A DNA stretch of 64,000 nucleotides from Adineta ricciae. Lineage: Eukaryota > Rotifera > Eurotatoria > Adinetida > Adinetidae. Below the pieces are notes generated by a model that saw nothing but the letters and a program-made list of their open reading frames with translations, ran no database searches and had not been told where the DNA came from. Shown here piece by piece: positions 25,801-39,800 of this stretch. The stretch is taken from contig CAJNOJ010000174.1 of NCBI GenBank assembly GCA_905250025.1, forward strand, positions 62,001-126,000, written 5' to 3'. Both the position numbers and the translations under genes were made by a program. Position 1 is the stretch's first letter. Each line of letters opens with the position of its first letter.

Positions 25801-26734
25801 GATCCAAATTCCATATCAGAACGCTTGCTTGGACAGTGTGTGCAAATGCCTGAGATTGTTGATCGAAACTGTATTGCTATACAGTACATACCCAGCTCGA
25901 ATCAAAGTAAAATAAGCCATGAAAGATGTATCAGTGAATCAAATGCTTGTTCAACACAAGCAGCGATGCCCGTGTGTATTGATCAACATCTAGAACCACA
26001 AGTATCTGTAGTTCCGCCGATAACCAAGGAGTACCCAGCAGGTGTATCAACAAATATTACGACTCTCCATTCATGTGAGGATGAAACAGGTGAATATCAT
26101 TTAGTCGATGATTATTGTTACAAAATCAACCCACATGAAGTTAGTTGGAATGATGCCAGAGCGGAATGTCAACGCGATAATGCAGCACTATTTGTCCCAG
26201 AGAAATCTGTTGCTTTACAGTATATCAAATCCTTATATCTTCGTCTGCGATCCTATACATCATCCGGTCATGCACATGTCGGTGTTTTCTATGATTATAA
26301 CAATCGAACTGTGATTCAGTACAATGCTGATGATGAAAATAATCGACTAGTTCTCCCAGATTCCAATGCTATTTATGATCTATGTGAAAAGACATTCCAA
26401 GAACGGTATGAGGCAGTGATGTTGTCATCAAGTTTAACAACAACGGAAAAAAATCAGATTAAGAAACAACAAATTGGTTGTGCATACATTGATCTAACAT
26501 CAAGTGCAGTGCCAACAATCCGATGTGACGAAATTCCCTGTAATCGAGCAGCGGCTATCGTTTGTCAAAAGGCGCCCATATCCGTATCAAGTATCTTTGT
26601 CGCGAAACGGTTAGTAAACAATTCATTCAAAAAGATCTTCACTACCGTTTGTGTTTCAGTAAATATTCAATGAAGCCTTCGACTAGTAATGTTACCAAAT
26701 CGCCATCAACAGCGACAGTGTCATCAGGAAGTTC

Positions 26735-26776
<42 letters not shown>

Positions 26777-27032
26777 AGATGATGATCAAACATCAACAAC
26801 AGTATCGTCCGATACTCCAAATGATAGCACTGCATCATCACAATTGAGGTCAATTGGACGAGATTTTGCTCCGTTGTTTTTCATCTTAGCTATTCTATTT
26901 GCCTTCATATTTCTCGGTTTTCTAAGTGTGATACACAATCGTCGCGGTATGCTATTCGGTCATTCCAATCGTCGTCCCACCAACTCTGTTTATTCACAAT
27001 TAACCTCTGCGAATGAATTTGATTTAAATTGA
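22845..27032 (+). CDS. single-pass membrane protein with WSC and C-type-lectin-like domains
   Basis: Exons 22845-23370, 23439-24413, 24473-24997, 25042-25470, 25541-26609 and 26660-27032 join in phase to 1298 residues. It begins with a signal peptide (MYQVFFSVLFILTISQSVHC). A WSC-type domain follows (YAGCFTH ... CFRLCDR ... VCRCSGGG ... CGGPSAYSAY), then a related Cys pattern (CLCVMPLQ ... CDLYC), then a lectin-like segment (CPTNWFDLNGRCYRMS). Two more WSC-like repeats occur (HELCLSVCQ ... KCYCLNG; YDGCVQLIS ... YCLALCTKYK ... GICLCTN). Two C-type-lectin-like domains follow (CVYTHFSTKTSSLVAAQTYC ... YYWIDRTND; DDYCYKINPHEVSWNDARAEC). Then come a poly-Asp stalk, one transmembrane helix (FAPLFFILAILFAFIFLGFL) and a short basic tail. 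WSC and CTLD modules bind carbohydrates; a cell-surface or matrix recognition role is inferred. I do not recognise a named ortholog. Confidence 0.85.
26736..26775 (+). repeat. coding GAC repeat (poly-Asp)
   Basis: About thirteen tandem GAC codons encode an aspartate run just outside the transmembrane helix of the WSC/lectin protein, followed by E, D and Q residues. A trinucleotide microsatellite in coding sequence, likely variable in length between alleles. Confidence 0.9.
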
Positions 27033-27046
27033 AAAAAACAGAATTC

Positions 27047-27052
27047 AATAAA
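27047..27052 (+). terminator. polyadenylation signal AATAAA
   Basis: A canonical AATAAA hexamer 15 bases after the TGA of the WSC/lectin gene, in AT-rich DNA. A very short 3' UTR is therefore likely. Confidence 0.6.
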
Positions 27053-30000
27053 TATTTCTAATGATTCGATTTATTTTCTTTTGTTTGATATGTTTATGAA
27101 TAAGGTGATCAATTTCACAGGATTCCGCAAACAATGGATGAATAGAACACGAGGGAAGAGAGACACCATTGCATATTTATAATCATGAAGATGTTATTGT
27201 CTATCATCAAGTATACTCGAGATGGAATGGAAAGTAAATTAGAATGAAAATTGCTCATAATGAATTTCATTTCGAATTCAAATTCGAATCAATTCCGGTT
27301 TCATGCGTCTTTCTTCTGCTTGATTTACATAGTGCTGATACGAAGAAAAAAAACGAAAAGAAAAAAGGATTTTCATTTTTTCTCTTTTTACCAATTTTAT
27401 TGCATACAAAAAAGACGCAACAAACTCCATTCGTATGCCATTTACAATATACTATTGATATTGTGCCTGACAACAAACGATAATCGGATAAACACACTTG
27501 AGAATCTCTTCGGTTTATAAAACCAACAAATTTCCATCATAATTGACTCAAGTAAGTTTATCTTCGAGAGTATTTTCTTCTTGCTGTCTGTATCAACGGG
27601 ACAATTTTAGTTTCTTCTTAATCAATCAATCATGAACCGAATGATCATGGTCATACGTTATCGAAAAGCCACACATGTTGGTTTAACATCGTCGTTTACT
27701 CAAAATTTCATTCAAGTTGTTTATCTACCAATCAACGAACGATACATTCAAACTTGTTTTTAATTTCAACATGTAAGTCTTCGTTCGTCTTTCATCTCAT
27801 TTCATTTTTCTTCTTCGTATACGAACAGGTAACAATCAACAAGCTGAACAAATGAAATAACGCATGGGTAATTATCACAGAAAGAATACTGACGAAAGAC
27901 AACACATAAAACGAGTACAGTAAGAATTTGCAATGCGTAGAATAACCTGGATATGCATAATTTATATCTAGCTGAATAATAAATCTCGCTTATAAAACTA
28001 AACAAATATGATTGCTTCGTCATTATACGAAATTCGTGTTAGAAATGCTCGTATTCATATGTAAATTAGTTTGTTCTACTTATTCTACTTGTCAACCTAA
28101 GAAAAGAAGGACAAGTATCAGGCGTATACATTCGCCGCTCAGGGTTAACTTTTTCTTCTTCTGTTAATCCAATGCCAGCGGTATAATCGCTGAATTGATC
28201 GTGTAGAAAAACTTCTGGTCACTTCTCTTTAGATGAATGAAGAAAAAGGAATCTGTTGACTTCAGGCTTCTGTTTTCATACAGTTTGAAAATAGAATCGA
28301 AAGTATAAGAAGTCGGTCATATAAAAGGAAATTCTGCTTGAGTACTTATTCGAATTAATATCTCGAGTACTTCAATGCGATAAGCATGAAATCACTTTGA
28401 TTTTTCACTATTATTCTCTTGAATTTGATGTATCTATGCGATTATTTCTATCTGAATTTCATACGTACGTGTCATATCTATGATAATAGATAAGCTCTGA
28501 GGCTTTCTATCAAACACAAAAGAAGAAAAAAAAGCAATACTAGAAGATCAACAATCAATTGATCAAATATCTGCACTAGACATGCACACATGTAGGCATG
28601 TATACTTGATATGTAAAGATTATACGAAATGAAAAATGAATGACTAGTTTGAACAATTATATACAGATATACGAGTATCTCCTCATCTTACGTCTTAAGG
28701 TTTAGAACGTATGAGATTAAACATTAGGTTGACATCATTATCTCAGTTGTAAAAATCGATCGTTCGCTGTTTCTTCATGAGTGACATTGAGAGAGACTCA
28801 ATTTCAGTTACAGTCGTAAAAAATGTAAACTTCAATCAGTGAATAATGAATTCATTTCAATTTTTTACCTCTTCTGTAACTTCACATATTGCTGATGACT
28901 TATCAGTTGAAACCAACAGTTCTATCATTGATGAAATCTACCCTTGCTCGCGAGTTTTTTTCTTCTCTTTTCAAGGATGCACTTGCGTGTTCATTTCGAA
29001 TACATTAAACGCGCAAGAGTGATATTATCTATGACCTATGTGTTCAATCAGTATCTTGTACAAGAACGAAGGCTTAATGACACATTTGTTCACACCTTGC
29101 TGTCATTTTCACTTTTTTTTTTTACTAATTTAGTTTTTTCCTTCGCTCTCATCGGCCAGTTTTCTTTTCATTTCGTTCAAATTTACAGTCAACAGGCAAG
29201 AGATATTATCTAGGAAACCGAACTGACATAGATTGTATACATTGGCAAAGAATAATTGCCTCTTGATCAGATAAAACAAAAGCGATGGATGATGCGTTGA
29301 AACGTAACATTGATATTCGCAGTTTTAAATGATTTAAGATGTAATCAGATGAGAATCAAGTCAATGACCTTACTATCTTTTACATCATTTATTTATTTAG
29401 GTACACACGTACCCCATCTGGTCATTATCCGACGAAGGAACTCCACTAGCGCTATATCAGTAATAGCCTTCTGTCAAGAGAAACTCATTCTTGATGTATG
29501 TATATCGTATTGTTGAACTAAGAAATGGATAACAGAGAGAATCTCTTCCCTTTAGCTAAAAGTAAAAACAGACGACACCATTGGTAATCTATATTTTTGT
29601 AACAATAGTAGTACGTAGGAGAGGAGAAACAGCGAGAAAAAAGATGATGATGATGAACAGAACGAATTGAAATATGTGTTTATTGTGCAAATAAACGATG
29701 AAAACGGGCTCCATCTGCATTTTTTTCTCGACATCATCATCATCATCTATATGTGTATATACGCTATGGTCTATTGACATATCGATCATAGTATGTATAT
29801 ATGGTATATTCTGTTCAATAAGTGTACGCGTAATATCCATTTCCCTCTCTCTCTCTCGTTTTTTTCTTCCCTCTTTGTAACGCGTTTTTTTACTCTTATC
29901 TCTTAGATCGAATAACGCTCTGCTGCTTCTCGGCTTTTTCTCTACGCTATTTATATCCATTGTTCTTTTCGATATATGGAGATATTTTAACGATGTAATC

Positions 30001-30811
30001 GAATAATGATGGTGACAAGCTCATCAGTTATTAATCCATAGCAAACGCTACAACAGGTTTCGATTTCGACATTTGGAATTGATATCAGACAAACATGCAC
30101 CGAACAGGTAAACGAATAAATATGTGTGAAATCAGAAGAACAGTCAGTTACTAGTAGAAATGATGACATTTTCAGACTGTAAAAACTTTCAAAATGAGAT
30201 GAATTCTATGTGTATACATATATACATATTCACTTCATGACTTTTTTTTTCAAGTTGAGAGGTCTTTCAAGTGGGATGCATAAACATACGCACATATACT
30301 ACATCATTGAAAATGTGAGATCGTATAGATAGACTTATTTTGTTTGTTTCACTTTCAACATGTGCCTGTGTGCGCTCTCTGTCTCTCTTCGTTATTCTTT
30401 CTTTACCTTCTCGCTTGTATAAGTAGTGTCACACGTACACAGCAGACTAAGATTCTTCTTTATATTTGCCAATCGCGTGTCGGGTGTAAGTGTTTTGTCT
30501 GTTTTACCGTAAAAATTGTTTTCTTAAACTGTCAGTTGAGTGGTCTTCGGATTTAATTTCATAATATAAAAAGAAAATTCAAGAGGAAACGATTCAGCAG
30601 AGTATTGACTAACATGTTGATGAGTTTAGAAGTGTGGAAATCAGAAAAGAGGAGAGAAAAAGTCTTTAAAATATTTTCATTTGACAAGACAGCATGAATA
30701 ATGAGCAAAAAATACACAAACCAGACAAAGAGAGAGAGAGAGAGAAAGCGAGAAAAAATCTTTCTCGTTTTTTCTTTGTTGATCCATTGTGAGACATTTA
30801 TTTCAAAAATA
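27053..30811. other. long gene-poor stretch
   Basis: About 3.8 kb in which I find no conserved coding segment on either strand. Open frames are short and of low complexity. Present are a GATGATGATG/CATCATCATC tract near 29640-29750 and a CTCTCTCT tract near 29845, and long A/T runs. It may hold the promoter and non-coding 5' exons of the large gene that follows. The possibility of non-coding RNA cannot be judged from sequence alone. Confidence 0.5.
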
Positions 30812-33800
30812 ATGCTTCGTATCGATGAAGAAGGTTTACACGATACCGAGGAAACGACAGGTGAGTCTATAAAACCGACTTTGTCTTTCCGTTCGTCGAG
30901 AGGAATTCAACATATGTATTTAATTGGACAGATGAAACAGAGACCTTTGTTTTAGTTGATCAATTTCCTTCTGTTGTTCGACCACCTCCGGAGTACAACG
31001 ATTGTGATCTCGGTAACACCACCAACGTTTGCTCACGCAAACAAACCAGCGTCCAGACTGAACATACTAAATATCATCTAACGAATCGATCGGCGTCTTT
31101 ACCGTCTCGTCAGTCATCGTCTCCGCCGAGTATAAACACTGAAGAAAACATTAAACAACGTCGACGATATGCTAGTGATTCCTGCAATAACAATAAACAT
31201 CTAACAGCTTCAATCGTAACTTCGTTTCTTCAATACTTACGAAGTGAATTAAGAGCGACAACACACGATCAAATAAATGATTACGAACGAATTAAAACAA
31301 TGGTAAAACTGCTCAATTCTCTCTCTGTCTCTTTCTTTTACTAACTCATTCATATCCATATCTAATCAATGAAGTTCTGAGATAAATGACCGAGACAGAC
31401 AGAAAGAAAGAAAAACTTCTACATTTCTTCAAATATGCTTTGACATTCTCTTTTTTTTTTCTTGACTGAAGAATAATTGCCAATAATCATTTCTCGTTCT
31501 TTTCTTTATTTCTGCTCCATTTTCAACTTGTTAAAGAGAAGAAAAAAACTCATCTCTATTTTCATTTTCAACGAAGGCAATGCAAATTGATCGTGCCGAG
31601 ATGATTTAAACTTCTAGAAAGGAACACATTTTTATGGTTATTCTCTATTTTTTTTACGTCATCATTCCTCATATGTCAACTCTGTCTACACTTCTAATCG
31701 TACAAATTATTAGATTTCTTCTTCTTTTATTCTGTCTTCACGTTTTTTTTTCTCACAGGAATCATCTGATTTTCATCAATATCGACCGCAATCAATTTCA
31801 ATGGCATTAGATTCCTCATCTCAATCATCAAATGATACTTCATTGAATCTTCTGCATCACGACGAGGAGAACAAGGAAATCTCAACGTTAATCAATCTGC
31901 TTATTTTACGTGTTGAATGTCTCACGAATACGACAACGTTGATCGAAACAAGCAAGAAGCCGAACATCTACCCGTCGATCAAACAAATTGATCAAAATCT
32001 CACGGAATATCTCTATTATCTTTTCAATAAATTTACAAAAGACGATCCAGAAATCGGCGCACCAATGATTGATAAAACAAATTTTGTCAACGTATGTCAA
32101 ACATTAGTGCGTAATGGTTGTTTTAATATGCCATCATCGACGTCACCTGATCAATCATATTCAGAAGCGACATTAACAAATAGTAATGAACTAACATTGA
32201 TTCAACCGGCAGTACGTGAGTATAAGCCAGATGCCGATGAGATGACATTAGACAAGTCGTCTATTGATGAAACAATTTCATTGATGCCAATGAGTGATCA
32301 AGATACTTGGCTGGTGGTGGATCTCGAACCATTTAAACCACAATATTCAATAGTTAATCCTAATGAAGCAAAAGTAAGATATTTGAGTGCGATATTGATG
32401 CGATTTAAGTCCGACAGGTATTGATCCTTCAAGCAAGAAGACAATTTTTGCTCAAGGAACTATATTTGATTGTGTACCTATTCGTTTTCGATCATCACTT
32501 TTCAACATAAAATATATACTTCATCAGTTTCTATTGAAAAAGAGAGAGAGAGAGAAAGATGACAGTCTGGGGCCTTCTCCTGTCAGCAATGAAATTTTAT
32601 CAACGTCTACGACAGATCTCTTTGAGCTGCAAAGAAAGAAAAACTACAGGTAAATATTTACATATATTTGTCCATCCGAATACTACTTTGTCGAGTCATA
32701 TTACAGATGCAAATATAAAACTACAAGATAATCATTTCTTTAATGATCTATAATAAATCCTCATAGAAGAAAAGAGAAGCGAATCTTTCGTATGAGAAAA
32801 AAACACACCTTTATGTTTGCTTAAAAAGAAAAAACTAAAGTTCAAAATGGCAAATATCAACAGATTGTATATTTGAACGAAGACCTTTAAGTCGAAGAAG
32901 TAATCTTATCTTTTTCACTTGCGAATTTGTCCTTTAGAGATCAATTAATTTAATTCATACATTTGTTCGATGACAGCTAAAGTGTAAGAATAATAAAGAA
33001 ATGTAGAAGATTTTTGTCTTGCATAGTTATTCACGCCTACTCGAACACGAGAAAGTTGCGTCACATAGACAATTACCACTAAGAGGCGTTACTTTTTTTT
33101 CTCTCTCTCTCTCCTTTTTTTCCTTTGGATATGCAAGAGAGCAATAGTGTATACTCGAGACACGCACGATACATGTATCAAATAGGTTATATATTATTTT
33201 CGTCTTGTTCTTTTGCAAGTGTTTATTACCAACATCAACGTCCGATGATCAATTACTATTGACAAATGAAAATTATTTTTCGTTCGAAGAAATCAAATCG
33301 TCCTGTGGTTCGGAATCGTCACATAGTAATTATTTTTCGCCCAACTCGTCATTAGTTGATTTACAAACTATGGTACAAGAGTTCGATGAAATAAATAATA
33401 ACAATCATAATAATAATAATAATAATTCATTATTCAATGAAGGTAAATATCGCGGCTTGATTTCTTTTCTTTCAATGCTTTTCGTGTTGTATTTGTGCAA
33501 TCTTCTGATTAAATAGCAGAATAGGCAAAAAAGTAGTTTATATGCGTTTTTTTTCGTCTTTCGAATGGAGTAGGGGATATAAAAGAAGAAAAAAAAGGAG
33601 GAACGAAAGCGAAAGGGAAGGAAAGAACGAGGAGAGGCAGAACGTTCTCGTGCCTTGGTCATGTTGAGATTATTTCGAAAGACAGATAAACAAACTCGTA
33701 GGTGATCAAAACATCAAATAAACAGTTCGAATTAATTATTCTGATTTTATTTAAATAGATGGATCAACATCAATTGAACATGCTTCAAACAATACTAACG

Positions 33801-36800
33801 TCATTATAGAAGACAAAGATCATCCAAGCAATAATGACATTTGTACAGGATTAACTAATGAGCAAAGTACTATTAAGAGCAATGAACAAGTAGTATCTTC
33901 GTCATCATCGCCAACGATGGAGACAGCAGAGCAAATGACAATCAATATCAATGGGACTAAATATCGACGAGATAAAAAATTACAAGAACGGTGGACGATA
34001 ACCACAAAAAATGAAACTCCTAATCAGAATCCGCCGGTTAACAAAGCAAATTTAGGTGTTGAATTTCCACCCATCGCAGTTTTACGACGGAAATTCTCCA
34101 CATTACCGGCGCCAACTATTTTAAATCCGGTACCCATCAAACGTAAAGATAGTTCGACGATAAAATCTAAAGGACATTCAAATAACACTGAAGTAAATAA
34201 TCCTTCAGAAGATAATATTAACAAAGCAAATACCTCAAATCCTTCGATATCATCAGAGACTCAGGTTAGTGCATCATGTTGTTGTCTTTAGTTGAGTGTG
34301 AAAATATGTCTCGCTGTTTATTCTTGAACATAAAAGAAACATTTATGCAATCGACGCGTTCAATTAACATAACAGAAGACATTCATCGAGATGTCGATGA
34401 GGTTTCTGTCATGAATGGCATTCTTGATTATTCATATTCATTGAGCAAAAATATCATTCCGATTTTCAATTTCTTTCGTTTATGTTCAGTATGTAATTAT
34501 CAGATAATTTAAACCCATCGACTATATTCTCGAGTGGCGTGTTGCATTGATAAGATCTTATCATCGTTTCTTTTCTTTCTAAACTTCATCAAATTTCATT
34601 CGACGAACAAAAAAATCCTTTCGGATAACAATCAGTGTTGCTTGCATGATGAACTTCAATAGTTATTCTCACGTGATGCACCACAAGGTTCTTTTCGAAC
34701 AACAAGACAGCTTGTTGTATGAACTTCGAACGATAACTGAAGAACATTATCAGAAGTCGCAGAAAATCATGTCATTAGTGTAACCGAGATATTGAGTTTT
34801 GTTTGTGTAATGCTATGCAGACTGACTGAGACTTGCTTGCTTGTCATTATCAAAATTGAACTGTTCTTTCGTTTATGTAATTTATACGTAATACGATTGT
34901 AAACGAGTGATTATATGGTATAACTCTATTCTTTGAAATTTTTAGGAGATTCAGGCGCCACCAATGACACCGCCGATAATTCTGATCGAAGATGTACCGA
35001 AATCTGATCAACAGTCGAATGGTAAGTAATCTTTTCTATCGAATGCAGGTCACGTGAGAGCACGAACGAGGAGATCTTAGTTTCATTATGCACAATTAAA
35101 ATTTCATTGAGACGGGAAGAAAATGAGGTCAACAAAATTCTTTTTTTTTTATTACATCTACTTCATTTACTCACTTGTCTACCATGTGATGTATCATCAA
35201 TTAAATAGTGGCTCATTTCATAGATTGTTATCTAACACATTGATGACATCCTATCAAAATTTTAGTTTCTACTTTCATACATCGTTTTGTCTGGTCTACT
35301 GATGTCATTATTTCATTTAGATGTAGCATTATTAATGAATAATCAGCAGACAAAACATGATACTCATCATTCCATCGTCGTCGATCAGGCAAACAATTCA
35401 ATAAGTACATTCGAAATGAAGGAAGAATTAAGTCCTTCGTCGTCTTCACAGCATGACAGAAATTTAACTCACATTAGTGGGAATCAACAGAAAACGGCTC
35501 CTTCTGACATCGTCACGGATTTATTTGCTTTGAACTCAACCTTTTCCTCGTCATCTTCTTCAATAACAAACACTGATGAGACAAAGACAAACGAGTTTTT
35601 ATTAAAAGAAACTGTAGTAGAAGAAGAAGAAGAAAAAGAGAAAAAAGAAGAAGAAAAAGCATACTATCACGACGATAACGTTGATGTAAAAGAAAAGAAC
35701 AACACTACCGTTGAACGCAATTACCACGCGTCGGGAATGTTATTAATAAACGACGAACCAACGCAAACACTCTTGTTAGAGCAAGAGAAAAAAGAACAAC
35801 ACTCGACACCGTCATTAACCGCAGAAGCTTGTAATCAGCAACGACCTGAAAATGATTGTTCGATGGAGATTTTATCAGGCGAGTTACATACAATGATCAA
35901 TGTTAATGTCGAAGATAATGAACAACGTTATAAAACAATCGAAATTGAAGAAATACCTGATGAAGAAGAAGAACAAGAAGTGCTCTTAGCACAGAACAAT
36001 CTGTTGATTGAACCAATTGATTACATTGTAACTGATGACGAACCGAGAAAATCATCACGAAGCAAGACTAAACCAACACCAGTAGGAAGCGATAATCCAT
36101 TGGAATTCGATCCCGTCATTTCTTGTTATGAGAAAGTTCTTTCGAAAGTTGCTGAAACAATGGGTGATTCGACAAATGCTACATCGTCGGACTCGTCTGT
36201 ATCTGCTCCAACAGATCGCAATCGACGTGCGGAGGAAGATCCGATTGCACTACGTGCATTACAACGTTTTGAACAACGTATGAGTGCTGCTGTTGCGGCG
36301 AAAACGACCAGTGAAGAAATCGGTTCTACATCTGCTCGGAGTAAATCTTCCTGGTCAGGTACATCGACAACCCCTCGAAAGTCAGTGGAAAACTTATTTA
36401 AAAACAATCCACAACTTCCTCCGACTTCCATGCCATCGAATGAAGAAGGTTCACCAAAGAAAATGTCACCACGCCAACGTGATACATTCATTCGTCCACG
36501 AAAGTCAATGTTAGACGATGTTGGACTTAGTTTCAATAGAACAATGAATATCATCAATGCACCAACAGCCGATTCGACTAAGGATAATCATAGTCAATGT
36601 GAAGAGCAACAACAGCCGATAGATATATTAGGAGATGCCAATGATCGAGGTGAGTGTATGCAACAAACAGCTGGTCATAAAGGCTCTTAAAGCCGATAGG
36701 CACGTTTTCATGACACATTTGAGTTGTCAGTAAGTGATGACAGCTATACTCCTATCTATGACCGTTCCTAACTACTTTTGTCATTTTCCTCTCTTGGCTT

Positions 36801-39800
36801 CTTTCATTCATATATGTACAGAATGTTGATTAGAGATCCAATGAACTTATTCAGGATTACATGAGCAGAAATTCTTTTGTATGTCATATTGTATGAAACA
36901 CTAGCTAAAGAGAAAGAATGAATGAATGAATTTATATGCGACAATTATGTTTATAAATCATTTTTGAAATGTTCATCAAGGTTTATGCCTTGTGCTTAAC
37001 AATTGACCAATCATCAACACTCAGTTGTATAGATTGAAAAAAGATTTGTTTGACTATTCGAAAAAAGAAAGTGAGAGAGCATAAACGCGTGCATAACGAG
37101 CCTCAAAGCAATCGAAAAAGTTCATATTTGCTTTGTACGGTTGTGGTCTTTATCATGATTACAATGGCAGCAATCGAATAGTCTCTCGATTTCTTTCCCT
37201 CACTCTCTTTCTGTCTTTCGTTTTTGATGAATAGAAACGAAGGGAGTAATAAGAAATCCTTAGCTACCATCACATCTACTGCTAAAGATGAAAATAATAA
37301 ACATAATAAGAATGAGATCGATGATTTCTTTTCTGCGTTTTTCTATGATTGTAATGTAGTTGAATGATGAAAGAGTAGAAGTTCAAGGATGTTCAGATTA
37401 GGCTTCGTACATGAGTGAAATAATTGTATAATATAAAACAAAGCTGTTCTTCTACTATATTTTGATTTTAGTTATTACCAATGAGACGATGAAAGCAGTT
37501 GACTTAGACGATCATCAACAACAGGAATCAGAACCATCAGTTGCAGTGGATCCATCAGCGACTAATGAAACGGTTTCAAATAATGAAGTAGAAGAGTCCA
37601 GTATATTACTCATACGTCCAATATCGGAGAATGTACCATCGAATGCGTCAATGACCGCAGTAGCCGGACAAATGCCATCGGAACAGCCGTCTCTTGTACC
37701 TTATCATCTTCAACTGGCAAGTCGGCCTCGCTTGAACACACTTGAACGTTTTCGTGACTACCGTCAGAATTATGATGCAAATTCTGCCGCACCGCAACCG
37801 CAACCACAGCCACAGCCACCACCATCCTATCAGACTAACTACAATGTTAAACCAGAAGATCTTCAAGACCCAATTATTCGTCGCGCACTTGAGCGGTTCG
37901 ATGAAAAAAGTCGTTCATTAGCTCAACCAAAGCCAATGAATTACGATGACATTCAAGATCCAATCACACGACGTGCATTAATGAGACTCGAGACAAATTT
38001 AAAACGAACTGCACCCTCAAATCCTCCACCCATTACCAATGAATCTAATGAAACATGGTATACAAATAGTTACACACTTGGTTCATTACAAACGAATAAT
38101 GATAGTCGTCTTGGTCGCTATCCTCCGTCATCGCTACCTCCAACTGGCAACCCGAAAACAATGCATACTTCTGTGCATCAGCGCTTGTATTCAGCATCAT
38201 CTGATATGCCAGAAGTGCTCGCAGGTAATATGAACTCGGGCAATGATCAAGAGATACCAATAGTTCGTGTTCCAACGCAACCAGTCTATGTCACATCCAA
38301 TCAACAGCCGATTAGTTTGCGTCAACGCTCACGTTCAGAAGATATGCTTTCATCAAGAGAAATGTCAATTGCTCAAGTGACAAATGTCGACGAAAATGAT
38401 ACATCTGAAATTCAGCGAAATCACTCATCAAATCAACTTGCATCACAAGAAACGCCGGTTGCAACCGAGGTGAATTCAAACGAAGGAGATCTGCAATTGC
38501 CACAAACGATTACGAAATCAATCGATCCACGGTTTGTACGGACACAAGAAGCAGCTGTCAATTATGCGACATCGACACAAAAGTACTCAGCCTATAGCTG
38601 TGAGTACACACGTCCACATCGCACTCAGTCTGTCGAATCAACTCGACCAGAATTTTCTCCCCGAAACTTTGAACTACAGCAGCAGTTCCTACCGGCAACA
38701 GATAATCTCGTTCAATATGCAACTTCATCGTCATCATCTGCATTTACACCTGTTCATCCTTCGACAAATAACTACCATCCTCAATCGCAACCATTGACTA
38801 TGCCATCTTATAATTCAATGTACACATCAAATAATCCTCAACAAACACCTTATTCAGATGACCCAATGTAAGTTGAAATAGGACGCGTGAAGAGTAAAAA
38901 AATAAGATAATATTCTCGGTTTACATTTCAGTGTGCGACGGGCACTCGAACGATTCAATTCACAAATGCAAAATAGTATCATGAATACCTCGCAACATCA
39001 ACATCAATCAAATTTCTTACCACGTCAGTTCTCTAGTGAATATCTACGGCATGGGGGTCACGAATCCTTTTACCCTCCTGAACCTCATCACTACGATCCT
39101 TATGTAAATTACAACCGTGCTATGCAACCGCTAACCGGTACTAACACAGGTTATCAATCAATCATTGGACGTCGTCGACAAATCCGTCATGATGATGTTT
39201 ACCATGATAATACAAACATCGGAAGTGGTTATACAACTCCCCTCTTTGCTAATTCTCAGAATCCATACCCTTCTGTGAGTCCTTATGTAAATTACAACGA
39301 CGAACCGCCAGCAATTCCACCACGTTTGCATCGTGATCTCTACCATGAACAACAAGAATATCAATCAGAAAATGTGAATACAAACAACAACAATAACAAT
39401 AACAATAATAGTTATATCCACTATGGATATCCACCGCCACCATCAACAAATGGATTTCGATCGACAAATCATCATTTGATGCCATCCGATTCGTTTCATC
39501 AATATCAAGAAGAAGAATATTTACGCCATCGTGCTCAATCAACCTCGAGCACAACTTCATCCGATAGTATGAATCAAATACGTTTGATACAACAACGATT
39601 ACCACCCACATCTCCTCGGACAAATCCACAACAGAATAAAAAGAATTCACCAGATCACTCGCAAGCGCCATCAGGTTAGTAGCTGAGAAAGACTTTCCAT
39701 TTGAATATCTTGTCATCTACAGGTCGAACAACGCCAAGCAACGGCAGTCAACCAGGCGATTCAGTATTTCAGCGTCTTTCTCATACATCAACGAAATCGT

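Noticed and set aside
38045-39716. Minus-strand frames opposite the large disordered gene
   Set aside because: Shadows of the plus-strand coding exons; no motif, and the plus strand joins in phase with repeated motifs.
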